64,000 bases of DNA from Bacteroidia bacterium (GCA_030430575.1 JAUIKF010000004.1:149636-213635); one strand, 5' to 3'; numbered from the stretch's first letter, positions 18,132-27,168 are shown. Notes: a model not told the origin generated them from the sequence alone. Numbers and translations are program-made.

Positions 18132-18195
18132 GATAGTGAATAGTTGGGGTTAAGCCGTCCAAAACTAACACCCTGCTGTTCAATTAACAAATGTA

Positions 18196-18414
18196 GACCG
18201 CTCGCCCTTCGGACTCGCTGCGAGAGGCGAGATCGTTCAGGGCTATAGCCCTTCACTGCGAGACCGCTCGAAGACTCGCTAAGAGACAAGAGAAATTGCC
18301 TTTAAGTCTCGTAGCGAAGGCGAGTCTTCGAGCCGAGCGGTCTCGCAGTGAGTCGTAAAGCGACGAACGGTCTCGGTTCTCGCAGCGAGGACGAGTCTTC
18401 GAGTCCGAGCGGTC
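18196..18414. repeat. Palindromic repeat element, family 1, copy 2
   Basis: A 219-bp element with perfect 9-bp inverted ends, GACCGCTCG at 18196-18204 and CGAGCGGTC at 18406-18414, ending one base before the rmlA stop codon. It contains the palindrome AGGGCTATAGCCCT at 18239-18252. Read on the minus strand it encodes the same pseudo-peptide (SESSSGL.V.G.SPERSR) as copy 1 does on the plus strand, so the two copies are homologous and inverted relative to each other. Both the ends and the core palindrome differ between copies by paired substitutions. Confidence 0.75.
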
Positions 18415-18415
18415 C

Positions 18416-19288
18416 CTACCCGATCACCTTCATCAAATAATCGCCATAGCCACTCTTCAGCAAAGGCTTGGCAATCGCCGCTAACTGATCGGCGTCGATA
18501 TAGCCCATCCGGTAGGCGACTTCTTCGATGCAGCCGATTTTGAGGCCCTGACGGGCCTCGATGATATGGACAAACTCACCGGCTTGCATGAGGGATTCAT
18601 GCGTGCCTGTATCAAGCCAGGCGGTGCCTGTGCCTAAGATCGAAACACGCAGGTTGCCTGCTTCGAGGTATAGCTTATTGATATCGGTTATTTCTAATTC
18701 ACCTCGGGGAGAAGGCTTGAGGTTTTGAGCCATTTTAACCACTTCATTATCATAAAAATAGACCCCTGGCACAGCATAAGAAGACTTCGGATTTTCAGGC
18801 TTTTCTTCTATACTAATGGCTTTTTGGTGCTCGTCAAACTCAACCACTCCATAACGCTCCGGGTCAGAGACGTGGTAAGCAAATACCATCCCGCCGCCTT
18901 GCTCACCCACGAGCGTGCCTGCGTCAGCAAGCGTTTCACCAATGGTCGCACCATAAAAGATATTGTCGCCGAGAATCAGCGCAGCATCGTCATCACCGAC
19001 AAAGTCAGCGCCGATGATAAAGGCCTGTGCGAGGCCCTCAGGATTGGGCTGGACAGCGTAGCTAAACTTCATTCCCAAGCGCGTGCCGTCGCCAAGCAAT
19101 TGTTCAAAAAGTGGCAAATCCTGAGGGGTAGAGATGATCAGAACTTCGCGGATACCCGCCATCATGAGGGTAGACAAGGGATAATAGATCATCGGCTTGT
19201 CGTAGATGGGCATGAGTTGTTTACTGACTGTGATGGTCAGGGGGTAAAGTCGCGTGCCAGAGCCTCCGGCGAGGATGATTCCTTTCAT
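18416..19288 (-). CDS. rmlA: Glucose-1-phosphate thymidylyltransferase
   Basis: RmlA joins dTTP and glucose-1-phosphate to give dTDP-glucose, the entry to dTDP-rhamnose and other dTDP-deoxy sugars. The nucleotide-binding start [18 protein letters not shown], then [58 protein letters not shown] and [17 protein letters not shown] are textbook family blocks. At 290 residues it is normal. Its stop codon sits one base from repeat element family 1. RmlC lies upstream, but RmlB and RmlD are not in the window. Confidence 0.96.
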   Translation of the reverse strand: MKGIILAGGSGTRLYPLTITVSKQLMPIYDKPMIYYPLSTLMMAGIREVLIISTPQDLPLFEQLLGDGTRLGMKFSYAVQPNPEGLAQAFIIGADFVGDDDAALILGDNIFYGATIGETLADAGTLVGEQGGGMVFAYHVSDPERYGVVEFDEHQKAISIEEKPENPKSSYAVPGVYFYDNEVVKMAQNLKPSPRGELEITDINKLYLEAGNLRVSILGTGTAWLDTGTHESLMQAGEFVHIIEARQGLKIGCIEEVAYRMGYIDADQLAAIAKPLLKSGYGDYLMKVIG

Positions 19289-19320
19289 GAGTAGTTAATG
19301 TTGTTTTTATCCTTTGTGTT

Positions 19321-19419
19321 GTTACTTTTTTTAGAAAAAAGTAACCAAAAAATCGAAGCGAGCCAACCAAGGCCATCCCTTCTATCCGTCCCCCCACGCT
19401 CGCTTCACCCCAGCCGCAC
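19321..19419. repeat. Two-hairpin element, family 2, copy B
   Basis: First stem GTTACTTTTTT / AAAAAAGTAAC at 19321-19345. Second stem GAAGCGAGC at 19355-19363 with GCTCGCTTC at 19398-19406, perfect over 9 bp. The tail CAGCCGCACA follows at once. It lies between rmlC and rmlA. Confidence 0.78.
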
Positions 19420-19454
19420 AATTTATTTATCTCACTTTAATTGGGAAAAAACAC

Positions 19455-20006
19455 CTAAAATGGCGTCTTAAACGCTGCTAACGGTGGTAGTGCCTGATCT
19501 TTGGCAGATACCAAAGGTGGAATGTCATGCCATTGAATGCCCAGGTTAGGGTCATTCCACAGGATGCCTCCGTCTGAAGGTTTATGGTAAATATTGGTGC
19601 ATTTATAGGAAAATAAGCATTGGTCGGAAAGGACTTGGAAGCCGTGTGCAAATCCTTCAGGGATGTAAACCAAGGTGAGTTCGTCGGCACTTAACTCTAT
19701 TTGGAAATGCTTTCCATAGGTCGGCGAATCTTTTCGGATATCCACGGCGACGTCCAGCACGCGTCCTTGCAGGACGGTGATGAGTTTGCCTTGTGCATAG
19801 GGCGCTTCCTGGAAGTGAAGGCCACGGATGATGCCTTTTGAGGAGGAGGACAGGTTGTCCTGAACAAAGTTCAAGTGGCCCAGCCCTATGGCTTCAAACG
19901 CTTGCTGGTTGTAGAGTTCTGTAAAGAAGCCCCGAGCATCACCAAAGACGTCGGGGCGTATGATGTAAAGTCCTTCAAATTCGGTCTCAGACCTGTGGAA
20001 CGCCAT
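19455..20006 (-). CDS. rmlC: dTDP-4-dehydrorhamnose 3,5-epimerase
   Basis: A 183-residue cupin that epimerises C3 and C5 of dTDP-4-keto-6-deoxyglucose. Blocks match the family: [42 protein letters not shown] with the catalytic His, [34 protein letters not shown] and [22 protein letters not shown]. The start overlaps the last 20 bp of the UDP-xylose synthase gene upstream, indicating one transcript. Its substrate needs RmlB, which must be encoded elsewhere. Confidence 0.95.
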   Translation of the reverse strand: MAFHRSETEFEGLYIIRPDVFGDARGFFTELYNQQAFEAIGLGHLNFVQDNLSSSSKGIIRGLHFQEAPYAQGKLITVLQGRVLDVAVDIRKDSPTYGKHFQIELSADELTLVYIPEGFAHGFQVLSDQCLFSYKCTNIYHKPSDGGILWNDPNLGIQWHDIPPLVSAKDQALPPLAAFKTPF

Positions 20007-20946
20007 AAATTTCTGATTTGAAATATGCTAAAGTGCGCTTAAGCCCTTCTGTACGAGACACTTGAGGTTCCCAGTTGAGAATAGATTTTGCGCGGTCTAT
20101 ATTGGGACGACGTACCTTGGGGTCGTCTTTGGGTAAATCTTTGTAAATGATTTTGCTATCGGAGCCTGTGAGGGCGATGACCTCTTTGGCAAAATCCAGA
20201 ATGGAAATTTCGGCTGGGTTGCCGATGTTGACAGGCATTGTCTCTGCACTCATCAATAGACGATAGATACCTTCCACCAGGTCATCGACATAGCAGAAGC
20301 TGCGCGTCTGACTGCCATCCCCAAATACAGTGATGTCTTCTCCTCGCAGGGCTTGGCCCATGAAGGCAGGCAATGCGCGTCCGTCATCCAGACGCATACG
20401 CGGCCCGTAGGTATTGAAAATGCGGATAATCCGCGTTTCGACGCCATGATAGCGGTGATAAGCCATGGTCATAGCTTCCATGAAGCGTTTGGCTTCGTCG
20501 TAGACGCCACGGTATCCGATAGGATTTACATTGCCCCAATAATCCTCTGTCTGTGGATGGATAAGCGGGTCTCCATAGACTTCAGAAGTACTGGCGATAA
20601 GCACCCTTGCACCCTTTTCCTTGGCAAGTCCCAAAATCTTATGAGTTCCCATAGCGCCTACTTTGAGGGTCTGGATGGGAAGTTTTAGGTAATCAATAGG
20701 GCTAGCAGGGGAGGCGAAATGAAGAATATAGTCAAGGTGTCCTTCTACAAAGGTGTAATTGGTGACGTCATGTTTAACAAATGTAAAACCGTCTTTTCCA
20801 AATAAGTGTTGGATGTTCTTCAGGTTACCCGTGATCAGGTTGTCCATTACTACAACTTCGAACCCTTCTGCAAGAAAACGGTCACATAAGTGAGAACCGA
20901 GAAAACCGGCTCCACCTGTGATCAAAACTTTCTGTTTTTTACTCAT
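19987..20946 (-). CDS. uxs: UDP-glucuronate decarboxylase (UDP-xylose synthase)
   Basis: An extended SDR of 319 residues. The NAD site is [71 protein letters not shown] with the catalytic Tyr and Lys, and [21 protein letters not shown] are specific for UDP-xylose synthases. It oxidises and decarboxylates UDP-glucuronate to UDP-xylose. UDP-glucose dehydrogenase, the supplier of UDP-glucuronate, is the next gene upstream. It should not be mistaken for RmlB, which it resembles at fold level. It overlaps rmlC by 20 bp. Confidence 0.94.
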   Translation of the reverse strand: MSKKQKVLITGGAGFLGSHLCDRFLAEGFEVVVMDNLITGNLKNIQHLFGKDGFTFVKHDVTNYTFVEGHLDYILHFASPASPIDYLKLPIQTLKVGAMGTHKILGLAKEKGARVLIASTSEVYGDPLIHPQTEDYWGNVNPIGYRGVYDEAKRFMEAMTMAYHRYHGVETRIIRIFNTYGPRMRLDDGRALPAFMGQALRGEDITVFGDGSQTRSFCYVDDLVEGIYRLLMSAETMPVNIGNPAEISILDFAKEVIALTGSDSKIIYKDLPKDDPKVRRPNIDRAKSILNWEPQVSRTEGLKRTLAYFKSEIYGVPQV

Positions 20947-21023
20947 ATCAAAATAAAAAAATGTTTCGGTGAAATGTATTAAAGGGCAATCTGTGCAAGG
21001 GCCGTGCCAGCGAGGGAAGAAAC

Positions 21024-21093
21024 CTCAAGTTCAAACTCAAACTCAAATACAAAATTCTTCCTCTTATTGAACTTGAACTTGAGTTTGTATTTG
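21024..21093. repeat. TTCAAR-type inverted array between uxs and ugd
   Basis: CTCAAGTTCAA at 21024-21034 and CAAATACAAA at 21044-21053 are matched by TTGAACTTGAG at 21073-21083 and TTTGTATTTG at 21084-21093. The array can fold into hairpins in the gap between two minus-strand genes. It may act as a processing or termination signal; this is inferred. Confidence 0.5.
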
Positions 21094-21101
21094 AATTTTT
21101 C

Positions 21102-22433
21102 TTACCCCTCCACTTTCACACTACTCCGAACGGCTTGTCTTCCGATAGAGTAATAAGAGAATCCCATCCCTTCCATTGTATCTAGGTCATAGAGGTTGCG
21201 TCCGTCAAAAATGACAGGGTGCTTCAACATACCTTTGATTTTCTCAAAATTGGGGGTGCGGAACTCGTTCCACTCTGTGACGATGACCAAGGCATCGGCC
21301 CCATCCAATGCTTTATACTGACTTTCAGCAAAGGTCATTTCAAGGTCAGTATATGCTTTGACAGAAGGGATGGCTTCAGGGTCAAATGCTTGGATCGTCG
21401 CGCCCAATGCCTGCAATTCCTTGATGATCACGAGGGAAGGCGCTTCGCGGATGTCATCCGTATTGGGCTTAAAGGCAAGGCCCCATAGGCCGATTGTAAT
21501 CCCACTCAGGTCAGCACCGAAGTGACCTTTTATTTTTTCTACTATCAACTCCTTTTGACGCCTATTGACATCCATGACCGCATCGAGGATTTTAAAGTTG
21601 TAGTCGTATTCTTGAGATGTCTTGAAGAGGGCTGAGACGTCTTTTGGAAAACAAGACCCTCCATATCCCACGCCTGGGAAAAGGAAGCGTTTGCCAATCC
21701 GACTATCCGTTCCTATGCCCTTGCGGACGTCATCTACGTTTGCCTCTACGCGTTCGCATAGATTGGCAATTTCATTCATAAATGAAATTTTGGTAGCGAG
21801 GAAGGCATTCGCAGCGTATTTGGTGATCTCCGCACTGCGGCGATCCATGAAGATGACGGGGTTTCCGGACATGACATAGGGCTTATACAAGCGTGTCATG
21901 AGCTTGATCGCATCTTCTGACTGTGTGCCTACGACAATCCGCTCTGGCTTCATAAAATCCTCTACGGCAAATCCTTCCCGCAGAAATTCGGGATTAGATA
22001 CGACATCAAAGGGGACATCTGTCTGTGACCCGATGGCGTGTTCTACTTTATCCCCTGTACCCACGGGGACTGTACTTTTGGTGACCACGACTTTATAGTC
22101 AGAGATCAGGGCACCGATTTGTTTAGCTACGCCAAGGACGTATTTGAGGTCGGCAGAGCCATCTTCCATAGGGGGCGTAGGCAAGGCCAAGAAAATAATG
22201 TCAGCAAAAGCTACCGCATCAGCTAGGGAATCTGTAAAGGACAGGCGCTCTTCTTCTGTATTGCGCTTAAACAGGGTTTCAAGCCCTGGCTCATAGATAG
22301 GAACAACTCCATTGCGAAGCTTTTGGAGCTTCTCCTGGTTGTTGTCTACACATATTACTTCATTACCTGATTCAGCAAAGCAAGTACCTGTGACAAGGCC
22401 TACATAACCTGTCCCGATGACGGCGATCTTCAT
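21102..22433 (-). CDS. ugd: UDP-glucose 6-dehydrogenase
   Basis: Oxidises UDP-glucose to UDP-glucuronate with two NAD. The N-terminal Rossmann motif is AVIGTGYVGLVTGTCFAESG. LPTPPMEDGSADLKYV, TKSTVPVGTG, SNPEFLREGFAVEDFMKPERIVVG, AEITKYAANAFLATKISFMNEIANLCE and the catalytic cysteine in GVGYGGSCFPKDV are present, with the C-terminal domain near GLAFKPNTDDIREAPS. At 443 residues it has the usual length. It lies 15 bp downstream of the aminotransferase gene and feeds UDP-xylose synthase. A UDP-HexNAc dehydrogenase is the less likely alternative. Confidence 0.95.
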   Translation of the reverse strand: MKIAVIGTGYVGLVTGTCFAESGNEVICVDNNQEKLQKLRNGVVPIYEPGLETLFKRNTEEERLSFTDSLADAVAFADIIFLALPTPPMEDGSADLKYVLGVAKQIGALISDYKVVVTKSTVPVGTGDKVEHAIGSQTDVPFDVVSNPEFLREGFAVEDFMKPERIVVGTQSEDAIKLMTRLYKPYVMSGNPVIFMDRRSAEITKYAANAFLATKISFMNEIANLCERVEANVDDVRKGIGTDSRIGKRFLFPGVGYGGSCFPKDVSALFKTSQEYDYNFKILDAVMDVNRRQKELIVEKIKGHFGADLSGITIGLWGLAFKPNTDDIREAPSLVIIKELQALGATIQAFDPEAIPSVKAYTDLEMTFAESQYKALDGADALVIVTEWNEFRTPNFEKIKGMLKHPVIFDGRNLYDLDTMEGMGFSYYSIGRQAVRSSVKVEG

Positions 22434-22448
22434 AGAAATACTGTTTTT

Positions 22449-23594
22449 TTAAGAAAGTGCTTTCTTTAAGTGACTAGAAATATAAATAATTTGTTCTCTT
22501 GTAAGTTCCGAATGCATAGGGAGGCTTATCACCTCCGCAGTCAACTGTTCCGTGCCTGGCAGGTCGCCCATTTGATAGCCATAGTGGCGATAAGCTTCTT
22601 GCAGGTGGCAAGGGATGGGATAATATATCATACTGGGAATGCCTGCCTCATCCATGAAGGCTTTGACCTTGTCACGCGTCTCACGCCCTGCGGTAAGCCT
22701 AAGGGTATATTGATGAAAAACATGGTGGGCATAGCTAGCCTCTGAAGGGCAAATCAGCCCTTCTATATCTGACAACAATTCTGTGTACTGTCTCGCAGCC
22801 GAACGGCGGGCCTCATTGTATTGGTCGAGTCTTCGAAGTTTGATCTCTAGGATAGCAGCCTGGATAGCGTCCAGTCGGCTATTGACACCCACGATTTCGT
22901 GAAGGTATCGCTGGTGTGAACCGTGTTGGCAAATGGTTTTTAGGCGATCAGCGAGCGCTGCATCCCGGGTGAAAATAGCCCCGCCATCTCCATAAGCCCC
23001 CAGGTTTTTGCTGGGATAGAAAGAGGTGCAACCGATCGTCCCCATCGTTCCTGCTTTCATGGTGCGCCCGTCAGGAAAGCGATAGCTCCCCCCAATAGCC
23101 TGAGCCGCATCCTCAATGACATACAGGCCATGGGCTTCAGCAAATTGTAGGATAGGGGCCATCTCTGCCACGTGCCCATAAAGATGGACTGGAAGGATCG
23201 CCTTGGTCTTTGGCGAAAGTGCTTTGGAAAGGTGAGTGGGATCGAGGTTGAAAGTAAGCATGTCTACTTCCACAAAAACAGGCTTGAGCTGAAGCAATGC
23301 AAGTACCTCTACCGTTGCTACAAAGGTGAATGAGGGCACAATGACTTCATCCCCTGGCTTTAGGTCCAGGGCCATCAGGGCTATCTGCAAGGCGTCCGTG
23401 CCGTTGGCACAAGGGATCACATGGGTGTCATCGAGGTAGGCACCGAGTTGTTCTGCAAACCGGTTGACTACAGGTCCATTGATATACATTCCTGATCGGA
23501 TGACAGCTTGGACGGCAGTGTCTACTTCTTCCTGAATGGCACTATATTGCCCCAGGGTATCCACCATTCGAATATTCATTGGTTCAGAGACCAT
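22449..23594 (-). CDS. DegT/DnrJ/EryC1 aminotransferase (WbpE/WlbC-like)
   Basis: A PLP-dependent sugar aminotransferase of 381 residues. SGMYINGPVVNRFAEQLGAYL, IPCANGTDALQIALMAL, VIEDAAQAIGGSYRF, the PLP lysine in CTSFYPSKNLGAYGDGGAIFT and HQRYLHEIVGVNSRLDAIQAAIL strongly resemble WbpE/WlbC, which makes 3-amino sugars from 3-keto UDP-GlcNAcA. WbpA, WbpB and WbpD partners are not visible, so the true substrate may be another keto sugar. It is the first gene of the minus-strand glycan block. An inner ATG at 23579 is an alternative start. Confidence 0.9.
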   Translation of the reverse strand: MVSEPMNIRMVDTLGQYSAIQEEVDTAVQAVIRSGMYINGPVVNRFAEQLGAYLDDTHVIPCANGTDALQIALMALDLKPGDEVIVPSFTFVATVEVLALLQLKPVFVEVDMLTFNLDPTHLSKALSPKTKAILPVHLYGHVAEMAPILQFAEAHGLYVIEDAAQAIGGSYRFPDGRTMKAGTMGTIGCTSFYPSKNLGAYGDGGAIFTRDAALADRLKTICQHGSHQRYLHEIVGVNSRLDAIQAAILEIKLRRLDQYNEARRSAARQYTELLSDIEGLICPSEASYAHHVFHQYTLRLTAGRETRDKVKAFMDEAGIPSMIYYPIPCHLQEAYRHYGYQMGDLPGTEQLTAEVISLPMHSELTREQIIYISSHLKKALS

Positions 23595-23685
23595 TAAATA
23601 CAGTCAATTTAATTAACTACTAGATTTACTAGAGGTGAGGTGTATTAGCGGAAAAAATTTGATATATGGCACGTCAAATGGGTCA

Positions 23686-23693
23686 CAAAACTA
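23686..23693 (-). promoter_or_regulatory. -7 element upstream of the glycan block
   Basis: On the minus strand the bases read TAGTTTTG, matching TAnnTTTG, about 92 bp before the WbpE-like aminotransferase start in the divergent gap 23595-23805. No clear -33 box is seen. Confidence 0.4.
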
Positions 23694-23706
23694 CTATTTT
23701 AATTTG

Positions 23707-23714
23707 TACTTTTG
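23707..23714 (+). promoter_or_regulatory. -7 element for the outer-membrane protein gene
   Basis: TACTTTTG matches the TAnnTTTG consensus and lies about 92 bp before the ATG at 23806, back to back with the minus-strand element in the same divergent gap. Confidence 0.45.
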
Positions 23715-23805
23715 GCGGAAAACGCCTGTTTTTTGGGGCAGCTTTCTTATTGTAGGCCGCGTCTGAGAAATAAGCGGAAAATCCAATTGATTAATTTTTA
23801 CCCCC

Positions 23806-24564
23806 ATGCGCATTCTTTTTCTTTTTTTTATAGGAATAATCACGTTTTCAGGTACGATCCAGGCCCAGCAAAGCATCGCTGATTCTAGTATTCACTTTGC
23901 GTCTCTCAACCTCGTGTATAGAGGCCAAGTGCCTGGAGGGGACTTTGCCGATAGGTTTGGTTTTACCTCCATCTTAGGATTTGAAGCAGGCTATAAGTTT
24001 GATTCTAATTGGTATGTACAGGGCGGATTTAGCTTTATGCTAAATAGTCCTTCGAGAGAAGATAGTATCCTCACGAGTCTCCTCACGCCTGGAGGCTTCA
24101 TCATCAATGATGGCGGTTCACCAACAGAAGTCCGACAATTTCAGCAAGGATTTATTGTCCCCATTTCCATAGGGCGTATTTTTTCTGTAATCCCTTCTCA
24201 TAATCCCAATAGTGGTTTTTTTGTGGAGGTTGGCGCTCAGTTTATCCAGCACAAAATTCAATTCAGGCCGCTTGATGGCCCGGTCTCCTTTCTTTCTGAA
24301 CGAAACAAAAAAGGGTATGACCGCCTCACCAATGGATTCGGCCTACGCCAGGCATTTGGCTATAAATACTATAGCAACAATGGCTACTTCAACTTCACGT
24401 TGGGTTTTGACTTCAGTGAAAATTTTACCCAAAATCGCCGCCTCATCAATATCGACACGGGACTTAGAGACGATCGCCAGCGCTTCGATTTTTTGGGAGG
24501 ATTTACGGCGTCGTGGACGTTGTTGATCTATGATAAAGCACCGGCGGTTCATTATTATAATTAG
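23806..24564 (+). CDS. Probable outer-membrane beta-barrel protein, function unknown
   Basis: A 252-residue exported protein with a clear signal peptide (MRILFLFFIGIITFSGTIQAQ, cleavage after AQA). The mature part alternates hydrophobic and polar residues in strands such as TSILGFEAGYKFDSNWYVQGGF, NPNSGFFVEVGAQFIQ, GFGLRQAFGYKYY, GYFNFTLGFDFSENF and FLGGFTASWTLLIY. That is the pattern of an 8-stranded porin-like barrel common in Bacteroidota. It does not end in the usual terminal Phe. No specific role is visible. Confidence 0.75.
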   Translation: MRILFLFFIGIITFSGTIQAQQSIADSSIHFASLNLVYRGQVPGGDFADRFGFTSILGFEAGYKFDSNWYVQGGFSFMLNSPSREDSILTSLLTPGGFIINDGGSPTEVRQFQQGFIVPISIGRIFSVIPSHNPNSGFFVEVGAQFIQHKIQFRPLDGPVSFLSERNKKGYDRLTNGFGLRQAFGYKYYSNNGYFNFTLGFDFSENFTQNRRLINIDTGLRDDRQRFDFLGGFTASWTLLIYDKAPAVHYYN

Positions 24565-24598
24565 GCGAAGAGAAAGTAAAAATAAACAACAAGGCATG

Positions 24599-24618
24599 TC
24601 CTGAGCGCAGTCGAAGGA
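24599..24618. repeat. Dispersed TCCTGAG..TCGAAGGA repeat
   Basis: TCCTGAGCGCAGTCGAAGGA sits in the gap between the outer-membrane protein gene and waaA. It is the same 20-bp motif as at 7993-8012. Reverse translation of this repeat gives the FDCAQD pseudo-peptide often seen in spurious ORFs. Confidence 0.5.
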
Positions 24619-24665
24619 AACAAGGAAGTGAAAAGGAAGAATTTCTTGAGCCACGATCTCATACT

Positions 24666-25916
24666 TTGCTAAAACTATTCTACAACTTCGGTCTTCGTGC
24701 ATACCACATGATGCTCTATGTGGCAGCTCTTTTTTATCCAAAAGCGAAGCTTTGGGTGCATGGACGTCGTAACTGGAAAGCACAGCTTGCTGCTGCGATC
24801 AGTGATCGGGGGCCATGGATATGGTTTCATGTAGCGTCGCTAGGGGAGTTTGAGCAAGGGAGAAATTTGCTTGAAGCGATGAAGACGCACCGCCCAGATG
24901 TGCACATCCTGTTGACGTTCTTTTCGCCCTCAGGCTATGAAGTCCGAAAAAACTACGCCTTGGCGAGTCATGTCGCTTATTTGCCGCTAGACCATCCGCG
25001 AACGGCGCAGGCCTTTGTGGAGATCGTCCAACCCGTGTTCACCGTGTTTGTCAAATATGAGCTGTGGCTCAATTACCTCAGCGAATTGCGACGCCGTCAA
25101 CTTCCTGCCATCCTGATCTCGGCCAGTGTCACGCCTGACAGCAAATTTTTTACAAGCCCCCTGGCGCGCTTATACAAAGACGCATTTTTAGCCTTTGAAG
25201 CCATATTTACGCAAGAAGAGGCTTCGGTCAAATTGCTGCGTGATTTTTCCCAACATCCACAAGTGATCTCCAGCTCTGATACGCGCTATGACCGGGTTTT
25301 GGACACGCGGGAGCGGTTTGAACCCTTGCCCGAGATTGAGCGGTTTGTGCGAGGCCGGCCTTGCCTGATAGGAGGCAGTACCTGGCCTGTAGGGGAAAAG
25401 TTGCTGCTAGATATGTTTGAAAAAATTGGGCAAGAGACGGACTTTTGCATGATTTTGGCACCTCACGAAATCTCTGCTAGCAGAATTCAACAAGGCATGG
25501 ATAGATACCCTCATGAGAGCTTGACATACAGCCAGTTAGCGGAATTGAAGGACGCTCATCGCATCTTGTGGATTGACAATATCGGCCTGCTGTCACGCAT
25601 CTACTATTATGGTGATTTGGCCTATATTGGGGGAGGATTCAAAGGGGGACTGCACAATGTGCTGGAAGCGGTAGCGTTTGGTTGCCCAGTGAGTTTTGGG
25701 CCGCGATTTGCCAATAGGCCAGAAGCCGAATTACTTATTGCCAATGGCGGGGCAGTCGCGCATGAAACTGCGGATACATTCGCTCAATGGGTGCTCGATT
25801 GGTATAAGAGCAAGCCGCATCAGGCAAGGCTGCGTGCAACTAATCGGCGTTTTGTGGAGGAGCGGGCAGGTGCGACGGAGCAGATTTTGCAATATTGGTT
25901 ATCAAAACACAATTGA
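24666..25916 (+). CDS. waaA: 3-deoxy-D-manno-octulosonic acid (Kdo) transferase
   Basis: A GT30 glycosyltransferase of 416 residues that attaches Kdo to lipid A at the cytoplasmic face of the inner membrane. The N-terminal anchor LYVAALFYPKAKLWVHGRRNW is followed by WIWFHVASLGEFEQGR with the conserved catalytic Glu. KYELWLNYLSELRRRQLPAILISAS, IGGSTWPVGEKLLL, LAPHEI and GGGFKGGLHNVLEAVAFGCPVSFGP are diagnostic. The start is a TTG at 24666, because family members begin with the aligned LxLFYNxGL segment and no in-frame ATG lies upstream. The next ATG at 24708 would cut into the anchor. Confidence 0.93.
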   Translation: MLKLFYNFGLRAYHMMLYVAALFYPKAKLWVHGRRNWKAQLAAAISDRGPWIWFHVASLGEFEQGRNLLEAMKTHRPDVHILLTFFSPSGYEVRKNYALASHVAYLPLDHPRTAQAFVEIVQPVFTVFVKYELWLNYLSELRRRQLPAILISASVTPDSKFFTSPLARLYKDAFLAFEAIFTQEEASVKLLRDFSQHPQVISSSDTRYDRVLDTRERFEPLPEIERFVRGRPCLIGGSTWPVGEKLLLDMFEKIGQETDFCMILAPHEISASRIQQGMDRYPHESLTYSQLAELKDAHRILWIDNIGLLSRIYYYGDLAYIGGGFKGGLHNVLEAVAFGCPVSFGPRFANRPEAELLIANGGAVAHETADTFAQWVLDWYKSKPHQARLRATNRRFVEERAGATEQILQYWLSKHN

Positions 25917-25944
25917 TTCATTTTTCTTCGTTATTTTTACCATT

Positions 25945-26274
25945 ATGAAAACCCTATTAATTGCGATCCTCATCACGCTGGGAAGTTTGGGCCCTATCAT
26001 CGCCCAGAATGCACCGCCAAGGCTTTATATCAATTCTACTCGCGTTTCAGCGACTGTAGTAGAGATTGATTATGATATCACTTATGGTGGATTTGTGGAA
26101 ATACATTTGTTTGATCAAGATGGGAAAAAGGTCTGGATCAAAGGGGTCGTCAATCAAAAACTGGGAAGCTTTACCTTTCGCATACCTGCCAGGCCATTGA
26201 AGCCTGGAGATCGCTACACCTATTTCTTCCGCTACAAAGGATCGGAGTATAATGGGAGCTTTTATGCAACCTGA
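25945..26274 (+). CDS. Small secreted protein, function unknown
   Basis: A 109-residue protein beginning at the ATG at 25945, with a signal peptide (MKTLLIAILITLGSLGPIIAQ). The mature part YINSTRVSATVVEIDYDITYGGFVEIHLFDQDGKKVWIKG..SFTFRIPARPLKPGDRYTYFFRYKG reads as a single immunoglobulin-like beta domain. The frame continues upstream through the 3' end of waaA, but that part is out of frame with waaA and implausible. It starts 28 bp after waaA. No function is assigned. Confidence 0.75.
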   Translation: MKTLLIAILITLGSLGPIIAQNAPPRLYINSTRVSATVVEIDYDITYGGFVEIHLFDQDGKKVWIKGVVNQKLGSFTFRIPARPLKPGDRYTYFFRYKGSEYNGSFYAT

Positions 26275-26369
26275 GAATTAGCGATAAGTAATTGATTGAT
26301 TATTAATTGGTTAGTTCGTTTCGTCTAGGGGAATCCGCCGAGGGCATGGCAAGTTTTCATTTTTTGGCG

Positions 26370-26377
26370 TAAATTTG
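26370..26377 (+). promoter_or_regulatory. -7 element for the FKBP gene
   Basis: TAAATTTG matches TAnnTTTG about 45 bp before the ATG at 26422. No -33 box is evident. Confidence 0.4.
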
Positions 26378-26421
26378 TGGGTTCGTTTCACCAAATTTGA
26401 AACCCACAATTGAAAAACCCT

Positions 26422-27168
26422 ATGATGAAGTACCTACTGGTTCTCACCAGTTTTTTTGTATGGGCGACCGCCGCCCTTGGACAGGATGAATGTGAATGTC
26501 CTGTCACAGAAGGTTTCGAAGCCGATTTTTGTTATACCTCAACCACTATAACTGGGAAATGTGCCCAGTTTTCTGTCAAAGCTGACTATTTTTTCTTTCA
26601 TCCCAAGACAGAAAAAAAAGGAAAAAAACTTTCTCTTACCAGTCAGCCTGCGAAGGAGCAGCTTATCGCATGGGCAGAAAATAAGAAGAATAAACTTAAT
26701 GCATTGGACATTCTTTTCCTTCAGGAAGCCTTAATGGCTTGGAAAAAGAAAGTCGTCGTCGACCAGGTCAAGGTAGGCCAGGCAATAGCCTCCAAAAAGC
26801 TGTATACAGCCGAAGAATTAGCTGCTATTGAATTTGAGCAGCAAGATACAGGCCTCGGTATCCATATCCTCCAGCAAGGCATGGGACCTATGCCCGAAAA
26901 GGGCGTTCAAGTCAAGGTACAATACAGAGGATACCTCACCAATGGGACTGTTTTTGACGCTTCTTATAACCGTGGGCAGCCTTTTCAGTTTAAGTTAGGC
27001 GTAGGGCAAGTGATCAAAGGATGGGACATCGGTATCCTGCAATTGCCGGTAGGGTCTAGGGCGCTGATCAAGCTCCCACCAGAGATCGCCTACGGCTCTC
27101 GTGACATGGGCACAATTCCAGCGAATTCTACGCTGATTTTCGATGTGCTGGTTATGTCAACTGACTGA
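26422..27168 (+). CDS. FKBP-type peptidyl-prolyl cis-trans isomerase, exported
   Basis: A 248-residue protein with a signal peptide (MMKYLLVLTSFFVWATAALGQ), a helical middle part (about 80-140) and a C-terminal FKBP domain. In that domain VQVKVQYRGYLTNGTVFDASYNRGQPFQFKLGVGQVIKGWDIGI and GSRALIKLPPEIAYGSRDMG.IPANSTLIFDVLV carry the family core, including the Tyr, Asp, Phe and Trp of the active site. It should catalyse proline isomerisation during folding of periplasmic or outer-membrane proteins. The ATG at 26422 is preferred to the TTG four codons upstream because the signal peptide begins there. Confidence 0.92.
   Translation: MMKYLLVLTSFFVWATAALGQDECECPVTEGFEADFCYTSTTITGKCAQFSVKADYFFFHPKTEKKGKKLSLTSQPAKEQLIAWAENKKNKLNALDILFLQEALMAWKKKVVVDQVKVGQAIASKKLYTAEELAAIEFEQQDTGLGIHILQQGMGPMPEKGVQVKVQYRGYLTNGTVFDASYNRGQPFQFKLGVGQVIKGWDIGILQLPVGSRALIKLPPEIAYGSRDMGTIPANSTLIFDVLVMSTD

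Noticed and set aside
19987..20946. Reading the SDR next to rmlA and rmlC as RmlB
   Set aside because: Motifs [12 protein letters not shown] and [11 protein letters not shown] are those of UDP-xylose synthase, and ugd lies next to it.
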